Positions 19,859-28,027 of a stretch of 64,000 nucleotides of DNA are shown in pieces; the first letter of the stretch is position 1, and the number at the start of each line of letters is the position of its first letter. The notes beneath the pieces were generated by a model. That model searched no databases and was not told the origin of the DNA. It was given only the letters and a program-made list of their open reading frames with translations. The DNA is taken from NCBI GenBank assembly GCA_964404745.1, contig CAYOLG010000021.1, forward strand, positions 1 to 64,000, in the 5' to 3' direction. The stretch is from Pelagisphaera sp964404745 (lineage in GTDB: Bacteria > Verrucomicrobiota > Verrucomicrobiia > Opitutales > Opitutaceae). The position numbers and the translations under genes were made by a program.

Positions 19859-20829
19859 TCCTCCATGATGGGAACGGTATTCAGAATCTTGGTAATGAGA
19901 TCGTCGGAGGTGAGACCCTCTGCCTCCGCCCTATACGAAAGCGCCATTCTATGCCTGAGAACATCGCCAGCAATATCCTTTACATCCTGCGGGACCGCAA
20001 ATTCGCGCTGATTCAGCATGGCTAGGCCTCGAGCCGCCAGCGATAAATAGATAGTCGCTCGAGGCGAGGCGCCAAAACGCAGGTAGCGGGATATGTCTAA
20101 ACCATAGGCTGCCGGATTCCGCGTCGCGTCCACCACCCTCAAAATGTATTTCTCCACCTTCTCGTCAATGAACACCTTGTCGAGCAAGGCCCGCGTTTCT
20201 AGAATGTAGTCCAAGTCGATTACCGGCTCCACACGGGTTTTCGGAGCCGATCGAGCCATGCGACGCATAATCTGGTGCTCCTCCTCCATGCTGGGATAGC
20301 CCACCTTCAGCTTGAACATGAAGCGATCTACCTGGGCTTCAGGCAAAGTGTAGGTACCCTCTTGCTCGATTGGGTTTTGGGTGGCTAGAACCAGAAAAGG
20401 ATGAGGGAGTTTGAAGGACTCCTTGCCCAAAGTGACTTGCCTCTCTTGCATGGACTCCAGCAATGCGCTTTGCACTTTAGCGGGAGCGCGATTGATTTCG
20501 TCCGCAAGTAACAAATTGGCGAATACAGGACCTTTTTCAGCGGTAAAACTGTGCTCTTTGGGATCGTAAACCAGGCTTCCCACCAAATCGCTAGGCAGCA
20601 AATCTGGAGTGAATTGGACCCTGCTGAAGCTAGCCTTCATTGATTGGGCCAAAGTGGTTATAACCAGCGTCTTCGCGACTCCAGGAACGCCTTCTATGAG
20701 AACATGGCCATCGCACAACAAAGCCAGGAGCAAACGGTCCACCAAGGCCTCTTGCCCGACGATCACCTCCGCCAGCGATTCCCGAACCTTCTCCAATCTT
20801 GAGCAGGATTTTTCTATGAGCGATTTCAT
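19855..20829 (-). CDS. MoxR-family AAA+ ATPase
   Basis: A 324-residue AAA+ ATPase with Walker A GVPGVAKT (47-54), Walker B LLADEINR, the MoxR-specific QNPIEQEGTY segment and sensor residues following. It is the first gene of a six-gene minus-strand operon with 4-bp or 1-bp overlaps and is preceded by a 47-bp spacer from the ABC binding-protein gene, so read-through from the sugar importer operon is possible. MoxR ATPases act as chaperones for metal insertion or complex assembly. Confidence 0.93.
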
Positions 20830-20876
20830 TAACTTAATTTAACGGACTCACCTATTCGCTTGGCTATTGAGGGATC

Positions 20877-21884
20877 CTACCATTGTTCGCTTACTCGAGT
20901 CGGGTCGTTCGCTGCCGTTTCGTAGCGATAATGCGAGCACGGTATGAATATCGCTTTTTCCACAGTCTCTCCTTCCAAATGCTTGATGAAAGACTGGACA
21001 GTTCCGACCGCCATTTTTCGGGGGAATTGCTGTGGCGTGTCGTAGAGTTTCCCTTCGTAAACGCCCTGCTTTCCCGCTGGCGACGCATCGAATGCCACGA
21101 TGGTGATTTGCTCGGTTTTGTTGACTTTGTCGATGGCGGCGTAGGCCCCGAGACCCGAGGGGTCGTTAATGGCGAAAATCCCGACGATATTGGGGTGAAC
21201 TTGAAGTATGTCATTGGTTACCGCGAAGCCTTCGTTGCGGCTCCCTTTGCCGTTCAATTCCGTTACAATTTCCAGTTGGCTGCCGCTTTTCTTGAGCTGA
21301 TCCTTGAACCCTTCAACCCGCAAGATGCACGAAGTTACCTCCGGCAGCCCTATAATGGCAATTTGCCCGCGATCACCAGTTGCCTCGATCATGCTCTTCG
21401 CTGCCAACTGCCCTCCTTGAAAATTGTCGCTTCCAATATGGGAAGTTACCATCTGCTTCACCTCGTCGTCGTCAACCTGGATGTCGAATGTAAATACAGG
21501 TATGCCAGCCGCATGAGCCTTGCGCACGCCTTCCGCTGCCGCTTTAGAGTCTGCTGGATTCAAGAAGATGGCATCGTATCCTTGAGCAATGAAGTCCGAA
21601 ATCTGGGCATTTTGCGCAGCTCCGTCATTGGCTCCGTCCAAAGCTACCAAGTCGTATCCATATTTTGCGGCCTCCTCCTCCATTACATTGGCAATCAGCT
21701 TAAAGAAAGGATTCGTCAATGCCATGCAGGTCATGCCGATTTTCCCCTTCGATTCGGAACCGCCCACCCCTCTCGAACCGCTATCCGAACATGAGACCAG
21801 CAGGAGCAGGGATAGCGCCGCAATGAAGCCGGCGACTAAGCGACGGAAAGTCAATCGAGGATGGGATACGTATGAACGGTTCAC
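20877..21884 (-). CDS. Sugar ABC transporter substrate-binding lipoprotein (ribose/allose type)
   Basis: A type-1 periplasmic binding protein. The first strand reads GKIGMTCMALTNPFFKLIAN, and the hinge regions and GYDAIFLNPADSKAAAEGV segment match the RbsB/AlsB group. A lipobox (LLVSC) gives a lipid anchor at the cysteine. The start is uncertain: no ATG is present, GTG at 21884 gives a 32-residue signal and is preferred, while TTG at 21920 gives 347 residues; neither has a strong ribosome site. The gene is separated from its transporter genes by 500 bp holding a MITE and a REP-like repeat, so the MITE may have altered coupling of expression. Ligand is probably a pentose or related sugar. Confidence 0.85.
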   Translation of the reverse strand: MNRSYVSHPRLTFRRLVAGFIAALSLLLLVSCSDSGSRGVGGSESKGKIGMTCMALTNPFFKLIANVMEEEAAKYGYDLVALDGANDGAAQNAQISDFIAQGYDAIFLNPADSKAAAEGVRKAHAAGIPVFTFDIQVDDDEVKQMVTSHIGSDNFQGGQLAAKSMIEATGDRGQIAIIGLPEVTSCILRVEGFKDQLKKSGSQLEIVTELNGKGSRNEGFAVTNDILQVHPNIVGIFAINDPSGLGAYAAIDKVNKTEQITIVAFDASPAGKQGVYEGKLYDTPQQFPRKMAVGTVQSFIKHLEGETVEKAIFIPCSHYRYETAANDPTRVSEQW

Positions 21885-21954
21885 GCTAGCAAACTGACGC
21901 CCACCCCACCACTCTGGCAAGCGATTATTGAGTTCAAGCTATTACCACCTCTAA

Positions 21955-22226
21955 GAGAGTGTCCAATAAGTCAGAATGCGCGTCGCAGCAGGCATTTTTC
22001 GTTTTTGGCAAGCCGTAGCCGAGGCATCAATGCCCGGAGGGCCTTGGCCCTCGGCTGCAACGCAGCCAAAAGCGACGGAGCGAATGCGGAGATAGGACAG
22101 CAAAAAGGACGCTGCCCCAAAGGGGTTTCCGCCCAGATGGCCCTGCGCATTGTTGAGCACATTGGGGATAGCCATTCCATGGATACCCCGCTATTCGACG
22201 CATATTCTGACTTATTGGACACTCTC
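21955..22226. mobile_element. MITE, 272 bp with terminal inverted repeats
   Basis: The ends carry a perfect 24-bp inverted repeat (21954-21977 and 22204-22227, core GAGAGTGTCC...) that continues imperfectly inward for about 8 bp more. TAA lies directly outside both ends (21952-21954 and 22227-22229), consistent with a 3-bp TNA target duplication as made by some IS5-family transposases. The interior has no intact transposase; two short open frames (74 and 83 codons) run into the repeats and look like chance or remnants. The remaining 21921-22419 spacer has only this element and the repeat at 22313-22379. Confidence 0.8.
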
Positions 22227-22312
22227 TAAGGCTCGGATTGATTCAATTCGCTGTAGTCGGCTTCGGTGAATGCTTTAATTAGCTCGACTTAACAGAAATT
22301 CTCAAAGGCTCA

Positions 22313-22379
22313 GCGGCAACGCGCTGGCGCGAGCCCTACGGCCAATCATTTCTGTAGGGCCCGCGCTTGGGCGATGCCG
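22313..22379. repeat. Inverted CTAC/GTAG palindromic repeat
   Basis: CGGCA...GCGCGAGCCCTAC is mirrored by GTAGGGCCCGCGC...TGCCG, separated by ~15 bp. It belongs to the same general class as the GTAG/CTAC repeats elsewhere in the window, here with the CTAC and GTAG ends pointing inward. Confidence 0.55.
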
Positions 22380-22419
22380 TGAATGCAAAAATCCGAATGC
22401 GCTATAGTCTTAGCGCAAT

Positions 22420-23787
22420 TCATTTCCCCGCTAACAGTTGCCGGAATCCCCCGCTCTGACGAGTTTTGTCTAGGAGCACGGCCAGCACGATAACACCGCC
22501 GAGGGTGAACATTTGAGTGTAGCTTTGGATTCCGATCAAATTCATCCCGTTTTGTATGACAGCTATAATGAATGCCCCGATCAGGGTGCCGAAAACGCGC
22601 CCGGATCCGCCGGAAAGACTGGTGCCACCTACGACTACTGCAGCGATGACGTAAAGCTCGTACATATTGGCCATATTGGGGGCGGCGGCTCTAACTAGAG
22701 AGGCTTGCAGGCAGCCGCCGAGCCCCGCCGAGAGGCCGCTGATGGTGTAGACCAGCAAGATTACCGCTCCCACTGGGACTCCCGTCAATCGGGCTGCTTC
22801 GGCATTGCCCCCGACCGCGTAAATGTAGCGGCCATATCGGGTATGTGTCATGAAAACATGAGCGGATCCATAAATCAGGGCGAGGAGCAGTATGGTATTG
22901 GGAATGCCCAAAATGGATCCTTGAGCCAGCCAGACAAACGAATTGGGGACTTGGTCGATAGAGAATCCTCCAGTGGTGATAAACGCCATTCCGCGCGCCA
23001 TCATCATAATTCCTAGCGTAACAATAAAGGCCGCCACTTTAAATCGATGGACTAAAGATCCCGCGAATAAGCCAATCAGCCCGCAGCTTAAGATGCCGAC
23101 TAGAAAGCCTAGGCCAACCGACCACGCCGGAGCATCCACTCCGCCGAATTTTTTAACGACAGTCGCACTCAGAACAGCTGACAGGGCAATCAAGCTGCCA
23201 ACCGATAAATCGATGCCTGCCGTGATGATAACCATGGTCATGCCGATGGCGATTATGGCGATTACTACGATGCGTTCGACAATAGCCAAGAGGTTGGACG
23301 CCTTCAGGAAATCGGGCCACAATCGTTCCGATGGCACCCCGAGCTCGTAGCCGGAGAACTGGGGGAAATTATCAGGCAGTTGCTCGATGACTCGCCACTT
23401 GATCACGTCCCCACTGGCCACGATGCCGCCCAGCGACTCTCCGTTGGCGGCCATGGCGTCAAGAGCCAGACGCAAATCACGCGGCCCGCCAATGATCAGG
23501 CGAACGGATTCGCGGCTGGAATCCAAGGCCATTTGGTGGACGTTACGGGCTAGAGCTTCCGAATCCGTGTTGGCGGCGCCGACGATTAAAGCTAGCTCGT
23601 TCTCGGAAATCAGATTGATCACGACCCCCAGCATTTCCGCTTCCGCCTCGGGGCCTATACCGGGTTGACGCTTAAGGGTCAACAGGCTAAACAGCAGACA
23701 AAGGGCCAATAAAGCGACTACCATTCCGTAGTCTCCCAGCGAAACGCTCGGAAAACGGCTTTGCCTGACTCTTCCTTCTTGGCTCAT
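22420..23787 (-). CDS. Sugar ABC transporter permease (RbsC type) with inserted periplasmic segment
   Basis: A 455-residue permease, long for the ~320-residue RbsC family. The family signature GIDLSVGSLIALSAV is present (about residue 190), along with eight or more hydrophobic segments after residue 165. Between the first helix (about 20-38) and the second (about 165) lies a ~125-residue soluble region that ordinary RbsC proteins lack. It contains alternating strand/helix sequence (LRLALDAMAANGESLGGIVA) and may be a degenerate binding-protein-like lobe. The start overlaps the rbsA-like stop by ATGA. It should form the membrane channel of the importer with the adjacent ATPase. Confidence 0.87.
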   Translation of the reverse strand: MSQEGRVRQSRFPSVSLGDYGMVVALLALCLLFSLLTLKRQPGIGPEAEAEMLGVVINLISENELALIVGAANTDSEALARNVHQMALDSSRESVRLIIGGPRDLRLALDAMAANGESLGGIVASGDVIKWRVIEQLPDNFPQFSGYELGVPSERLWPDFLKASNLLAIVERIVVIAIIAIGMTMVIITAGIDLSVGSLIALSAVLSATVVKKFGGVDAPAWSVGLGFLVGILSCGLIGLFAGSLVHRFKVAAFIVTLGIMMMARGMAFITTGGFSIDQVPNSFVWLAQGSILGIPNTILLLALIYGSAHVFMTHTRYGRYIYAVGGNAEAARLTGVPVGAVILLVYTISGLSAGLGGCLQASLVRAAAPNMANMYELYVIAAVVVGGTSLSGGSGRVFGTLIGAFIIAVIQNGMNLIGIQSYTQMFTLGGVIVLAVLLDKTRQSGGFRQLLAGK

Positions 23788-25292
23788 TCGCTTAAAGCAA
23801 GGGCGAGGACCGCTTCTTGCGAGGTTGTTCGGGCATCCTCGATCTCACCCATGACTTGGCCTTCTTTCATGACCAGAATACGGTCGCTCATGCCAATCAC
23901 CTCAGGCAACTCGCTGCTAATGAGCAAAATCGATTTCCCGCGAGCAACCAATTCGTTTATCAAAAGGTAGATTTCATACTTAGCTCCGACATCGATGCCA
24001 CGAGTGGGCTCATCGAATATGAAAATGTCGGCTTTTCCTTGTAACCATTTTGCCAGGACAACTTTCTGCTGATTGCCGCCTGACAGTTGTCCGGCTTTTT
24101 GGGAACCAGAGGATACCTTTATCTTTAAATTCTTTCTGCTCGTTTCGAAGGCCTGGGCTTCAGCCTTTCCATCAATCAGGAAACCTTTCTTGAATGCCTG
24201 TAAATTGGGCAGGCCAAAATTTTCCTGGGCTGAGTGAATCAGAATAAGCCCTTGCTCCTTCCGATCTTCAGTCAGCAGGCAGATGCCATTTCGTATAGCA
24301 TCCCTGGGCTCGCAGATCCTCCGCTCCTTCCCATCCATGATGATATTCCCTTGGTCCAAATGGTCCGCGCCGAAAATCAGCCGAACCATCTCAGTCCTTC
24401 CGGATCCCACCAGTCCTGAGATTCCCAATACTTCTCCCTCTCTCAGCTCAAAATTCACCCCGCGAACCGCCGATCCACGACTAAGGTTTTCCACTTTCAG
24501 TCTTACGGGACCGAGATTCGATTGGCGTTCAGGGAACTCCTCTTCCAGTGGCCGTCCTACCATCCATTCAATCAATTGCGATTTCGATACTTCCGAAACA
24601 GGCGCCTCGCCAACGGTTTCCCCATCCCGAAGCACGGTAACGCGATCAGCGATCTCATAGATTTCCTCCAAGCGATGGCTTACGTAGATGATGGAAATCC
24701 CTTCCTTGCGCAATCGGCGGATTATCGACAAAAGCTTGTCTACTTCTTGCTGGCTCAAAGCTGCGGTCGGCTCGTCCATGACAATAATTCGGGCATCCGA
24801 TGCCAAAGCTCTGGCGATTTCAACGGTTTGCTGTTCGGCCACAGTCAGATTTTCGCAACGAGCCTCCGGATCGATGGACATCCCCAGCTGACCAAACAGC
24901 TCACGGGCCTGGGCTCGCTCTGCTCGGTGATCGATGAATCCACGGTTAACGATTTCCTTGCCGAGAAATAGGTTTTCCCGAGCGCTCAACTTTGGAGCCA
25001 GATTGAATTCCTGGAAAATGATGGCGATGCCTTCGCGTTGCGAAACTTGCGGCGAGCGCAACGTTACCGACTTTCCATCAATTAATATCTCACCGGAATC
25101 CGGAAGATGGGCTCCACCGAGCGCCTTAATCAGGGTACTCTTTCCCGCCCCATTCTCTCCGACCAGAGCCAAGACTTCGCCTCTCGCCAGAGTCAGCGTC
25201 ACTTCACTAAGGGCCTTGACGCCCGGGAAAGTCTTAACGATCTCCTTCATTTCTAGGAGAGGTGGAGTAGCGCTATCTGAGGAAGCAACCAT
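23784..25292 (-). CDS. Sugar ABC transporter ATP-binding protein, two nucleotide domains (RbsA type)
   Basis: A 502-residue tandem ATPase. The first domain has Walker A GENGAGKST (45-53), signature LTVAEQQ and Walker B IIVMDEPTAAL. The second has the family's degenerate Walker A GLVGSGRTE, signature LSGGNQQK and FIFDEPTRGIDVGAKYE. This is the ribose/xylose/galactose importer layout. It is the first gene of the importer operon, overlapping the permease gene by 4 bp. The 217-bp region upstream holds the operon's promoter and a REP-like doublet (25408-25468). Confidence 0.93.
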   Translation of the reverse strand: MVASSDSATPPLLEMKEIVKTFPGVKALSEVTLTLARGEVLALVGENGAGKSTLIKALGGAHLPDSGEILIDGKSVTLRSPQVSQREGIAIIFQEFNLAPKLSARENLFLGKEIVNRGFIDHRAERAQARELFGQLGMSIDPEARCENLTVAEQQTVEIARALASDARIIVMDEPTAALSQQEVDKLLSIIRRLRKEGISIIYVSHRLEEIYEIADRVTVLRDGETVGEAPVSEVSKSQLIEWMVGRPLEEEFPERQSNLGPVRLKVENLSRGSAVRGVNFELREGEVLGISGLVGSGRTEMVRLIFGADHLDQGNIIMDGKERRICEPRDAIRNGICLLTEDRKEQGLILIHSAQENFGLPNLQAFKKGFLIDGKAEAQAFETSRKNLKIKVSSGSQKAGQLSGGNQQKVVLAKWLQGKADIFIFDEPTRGIDVGAKYEIYLLINELVARGKSILLISSELPEVIGMSDRILVMKEGQVMGEIEDARTTSQEAVLALALSE

Positions 25293-25407
25293 CTTTGAGG
25301 CAGGCGAAACGATTCGCTGGCCTACTGTATCGACTATCCTCGAAGCTCAGGCAAGCAAAGGCTTTGACTTCAGGATAAGGTGCGGGCGATCACCAATGAT
25401 AGAAACA

Positions 25408-25468
25408 GTAGCGCAGGCATCCTGTCTGTGTCCAGAGGTTGAGATAACAGGCTAGAAGCCTGTTCTAC
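25408..25468. repeat. REP-like doublet, GTAG...CTAC
   Basis: GTAG then a CAGGC...CCTG hairpin (left half), a ~15-bp linker, and AACAGGCTAGAAGCCTGTT then CTAC (right half). Two opposed hairpins with the tetranucleotide at the outer feet, as in BIME-type REP pairs. Other members: 26542, 29228, 39108, 55151. Confidence 0.7.
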
Positions 25469-25509
25469 TCCTTTCGTTCTCCTCACCAGAATCAGCCGAA
25501 CACGGCCCC

Positions 25510-26466
25510 TCAATCCAGATCGCCATTATGCGTTACGATGATCGTGAACGCGTAGGTTTTGGCTTCGCTAGGTTTCAAGGGAATCAGAAACGGTTTCTCT
25601 TCGATCGCCAGGGGGGACTCCTGTATGTCGTGATGGGCGACCATGGGTTCGATGCAAACGAAGGGCTTGCCTGGGGGCGTGAAGATATTGACGTTGGGAA
25701 AGTCGCCAAGATCGACCGTTACATAGGGCAGCATTCCCGCTAGACCAACCCCGATTTTACGAGCGGGCATGTCCTTTTGGAACATGCCGCCGCTGGGAAT
25801 CCGCGGGTCGTCCAAGCTAAATTTTCGTTCGTTTTCTAGAAACGGGACCCTGGTTGTTTGAATCAAACTTTCTTTGATCTCCGCTCTATCTCGTTCCAGC
25901 CGTTTGGAGAAGGAAATTTCATAGTCTCCGCGCGAGCGGCCTCTAGTTAGCGGTGTCCGAAAACCCGGATGGCCCCCCAACGCGAAATACATGGTTTCCG
26001 AACCGTTATTGGATACCCGGTATTCATTGACCAATCGGTTGCCTTCCAGTCGATAGGTAGCGTCGAAAACGAACTCGAACGGATAGTGCTGTCGCGTCAT
26101 TTCATTTGCTCGCAAACTAAGGGTGACGGCTTCGCCATCCTCGGATGGGAACGTTTCAAAATCGGAAATCATCGCCAGCCCCATACGCGGCATCTCGTAA
26201 GCTTTTCCTTTGTAGGAAAAGCGCTCATCCTTGAATCGAACGTTAACGGGAAACATTACCGGAGAGCGATTCGCCCAATGCTCGGGATCGCCCTGCCATA
26301 GATACTCTGTATCTGTATTTTTATGACGTATGCTCTGTAATTCCGCCCCATAGGTATCTATGGTAACTCGAAGCCAGTTATTCTCAATCGTTACCAAGTC
26401 GGCAGCCAAAACGGATAATGATTGAGAGAAAAATAGACAGAAAGTGAGCAACAAATTGCGCTTCAT
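25510..26466 (-). CDS. Secreted aldose 1-epimerase family protein
   Basis: A 318-residue galactose-mutarotase-fold protein with a cleavable signal peptide (residues 1-21, ending VLA). Family features include the N-terminal LRVTIDTYGAELQSI segment, GDPEHWANRSPVMFP and the active-site-like GGHPGF (about 170-175) within a beta-sandwich. Most relatives of the LacX/YphB subgroup are cytoplasmic, so export suggests sugar anomer conversion in the periplasm, near an ABC sugar importer in the same orientation. Repeats lie on both sides, so co-transcription with neighbours is uncertain. Confidence 0.85.
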   Translation of the reverse strand: MKRNLLLTFCLFFSQSLSVLAADLVTIENNWLRVTIDTYGAELQSIRHKNTDTEYLWQGDPEHWANRSPVMFPVNVRFKDERFSYKGKAYEMPRMGLAMISDFETFPSEDGEAVTLSLRANEMTRQHYPFEFVFDATYRLEGNRLVNEYRVSNNGSETMYFALGGHPGFRTPLTRGRSRGDYEISFSKRLERDRAEIKESLIQTTRVPFLENERKFSLDDPRIPSGGMFQKDMPARKIGVGLAGMLPYVTVDLGDFPNVNIFTPPGKPFVCIEPMVAHHDIQESPLAIEEKPFLIPLKPSEAKTYAFTIIVTHNGDLD

Positions 26467-26541
26467 AACACTTCGACATCAACGATCTGATCTTTCATTG
26501 TCAACCGCCAGTAGCGCGGAGCTTTAGCCCTTGAAAAGCAT

Positions 26542-26587
26542 AACAGGCATCCTGCCTTTTTGTACGCAAGCTAGAAGCCTGCGCTAC
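26542..26587. repeat. REP-like repeat, CTAC end preserved
   Basis: AACAGGCATCCTGCC followed by a linker and GCTAGAAGCCTGCGCTAC. Same family as 25408-25468; the GTAG end is degraded. It lies between two minus-strand genes. Confidence 0.6.
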
Positions 26588-26597
26588 CCTACATACT

Positions 26598-27794
26598 CTA
26601 CTCGAACCCCAAAGCCGCCATCACCGCTTTGTCGCCTTGCAGGGCGTTGGCCGGCCTTGGATGATCATCGTTGAACACGTAAAGCTCTTCTGGTGAAAGC
26701 ACAGTGACGAAGCTTTCGTCGAAACCGTTGTCGTAAGGAATTCGCTTGTAGCTCAACCCCAAATGATGAGCGAAAAACGGATACACTGTCGATCGCTTCG
26801 AATAGCCATAGTCGTGGCCTTCTGCAAAGAGATGAACGTGTTCAGCATTGTGCTCGGCATCGTACAGGGCGTAAACGCTTCTAATGTACGGGTATTCAAT
26901 CCGAGGCGTATTTCGGGTCCAGTCCGCCCCATTGGAAACAAGCAGCAATGGCCGCGGAGCCGCCATTGCTGCCAATTCGACGTTATTCGTCTGGTGACGT
27001 TTGCTCATATGTATGGGCATGCCACTCTCGCATACGCAGCCGCCGAAAAAGTGGGCGGAAACTTGCACTACTGGAGCGGATACTTTTATACGGTCATCTA
27101 TGGCGGTTAATACAAAGGTTTGCGTGCCGCCACCCGAACCGCCGGTCATACCAATCCGTTCCGGATCCACGTCCGGACGCGACAGGAGATATTCGAGAAC
27201 GCGCTTACTGTTCCATGTCTGCAAGAGGGCGGCAATCGGCATCTTATGCGTCGTTTGCGTAGACTCAGCGTAGCCCACCATATCGTAGGCGAAAGCGATA
27301 GCCCCCATGCGGGCGAAGGCGGCGCAGCGCTTCTGCACGTCTTCAGTCAACCGCTTGTTGGCCGCGTGGCCATGAGGCGACAGAATGGCTGGATTCGTTT
27401 CTCGCGGATTGGCGGGCGAATACAGATTTCCGGTAATGTAGAATCCTGGGAAACTTTTGATCGCTATGTTTTCCACAAAATAGCCGTCCATCTTGCGGCG
27501 ACTGTGGATGATCGGGTCAAAGTCGCCTTTTATGTCCGGCATTCGATCCCAATAGAGACCTTCCAATATACCTTCACGGATTGTCGCTGCCCGCTTTTCC
27601 CAGGATTTTCTGTCACGCCAGGTAGAGGCATATTCCTTCATCTTCAGGTTGGCTTCATCCGGTGTCCAGTGATGGCCAACTCGAAGCGTTTCTCGATCAA
27701 TAGCGTCTTCGAGGATGACCGTTGAATCGGCGAACGCTAATCCGGAAATAAAGGCGATTAGGACGCCAGTGATGGATTTTGAGGTCTGGAACAT
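26598..27794 (-). CDS. Secreted alpha/beta hydrolase, acetyl-xylan-esterase-like
   Basis: A 398-residue exported esterase-like protein. The nucleophile elbow is GGSGGG (TGGSGGGTQ), the oxyanion-side motif is SPHGHA, and a late EGHDYG contains the likely catalytic histidine. The fold matches the abhydrolase_7/acetyl xylan esterase group abundant in Verrucomicrobiota. ATG at 27794 is preferred because a signal peptide (GVLIAFISGLAFA) follows; a GTG at 27848 would add 18 residues. It likely removes acyl groups from polysaccharides. Neighbours (sugar epimerase, sugar importer) fit a carbohydrate role. Confidence 0.83.
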   Translation of the reverse strand: MFQTSKSITGVLIAFISGLAFADSTVILEDAIDRETLRVGHHWTPDEANLKMKEYASTWRDRKSWEKRAATIREGILEGLYWDRMPDIKGDFDPIIHSRRKMDGYFVENIAIKSFPGFYITGNLYSPANPRETNPAILSPHGHAANKRLTEDVQKRCAAFARMGAIAFAYDMVGYAESTQTTHKMPIAALLQTWNSKRVLEYLLSRPDVDPERIGMTGGSGGGTQTFVLTAIDDRIKVSAPVVQVSAHFFGGCVCESGMPIHMSKRHQTNNVELAAMAAPRPLLLVSNGADWTRNTPRIEYPYIRSVYALYDAEHNAEHVHLFAEGHDYGYSKRSTVYPFFAHHLGLSYKRIPYDNGFDESFVTVLSPEELYVFNDDHPRPANALQGDKAVMAALGFE

Positions 27795-27892
27795 GAATGG
27801 ACTGGGGAAACTTCTGACTGGATTGTCGCCCGTTCTATGGCACAGCACAAGCGCGAACTTAACCCTCTCTTGGACAAGTGGTTAAAGGATTT

Positions 27893-27987
27893 ATAGGGCT
27901 CTCACTACCCATAATATCGCCAGTTTTAGCGCATAAAGGCGAGTAATGACGCGTCTTAAGCGTCAAGCTAGAATAAACGAGCCCTAT
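27893..27987. ncRNA. Multi-hairpin structured intergenic element, possible leader or small RNA
   Basis: A 9-bp perfect outer stem (ATAGGGCTC 27893-27901 with GAGCCCTAT 27979-27987) encloses two internal hairpins: TCGCC/GGCGA (27917-27921 with 27938-27942) and a perfect TGACGC/GCGTCA (27947-27952 with 27960-27965). It lies between divergent genes, 40 bp before the lipoprotein gene. It may be a leader RNA, a small RNA or a palindromic element; strand is undetermined. It lacks tRNA-conserved T-loop and D-loop sequence. Confidence 0.35.
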
Positions 27988-28027
27988 TTCTCTCCAATAA
28001 TAGGGTGAGAAGATAACCCCGCCCGCC

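Noticed and set aside
20883..21794. 303-codon plus-strand frame opposite the sugar-binding-protein gene
   Set aside because: It lies wholly antisense to a gene with clear family motifs and shows no domain of its own.
21971..22222. 83-codon frame within the MITE as a transposase
   Set aside because: Too short, no DDE motif spacing, and runs into the terminal repeat; better explained as non-coding filler.
27893..27987. tRNA gene suggested by the cloverleaf-like folding
   Set aside because: The outer stem is 9 bp, no T-loop (TTCRA) or D-loop sequence and no plausible anticodon arm of 5 bp with a 7-nt loop; kept only as a structured element.
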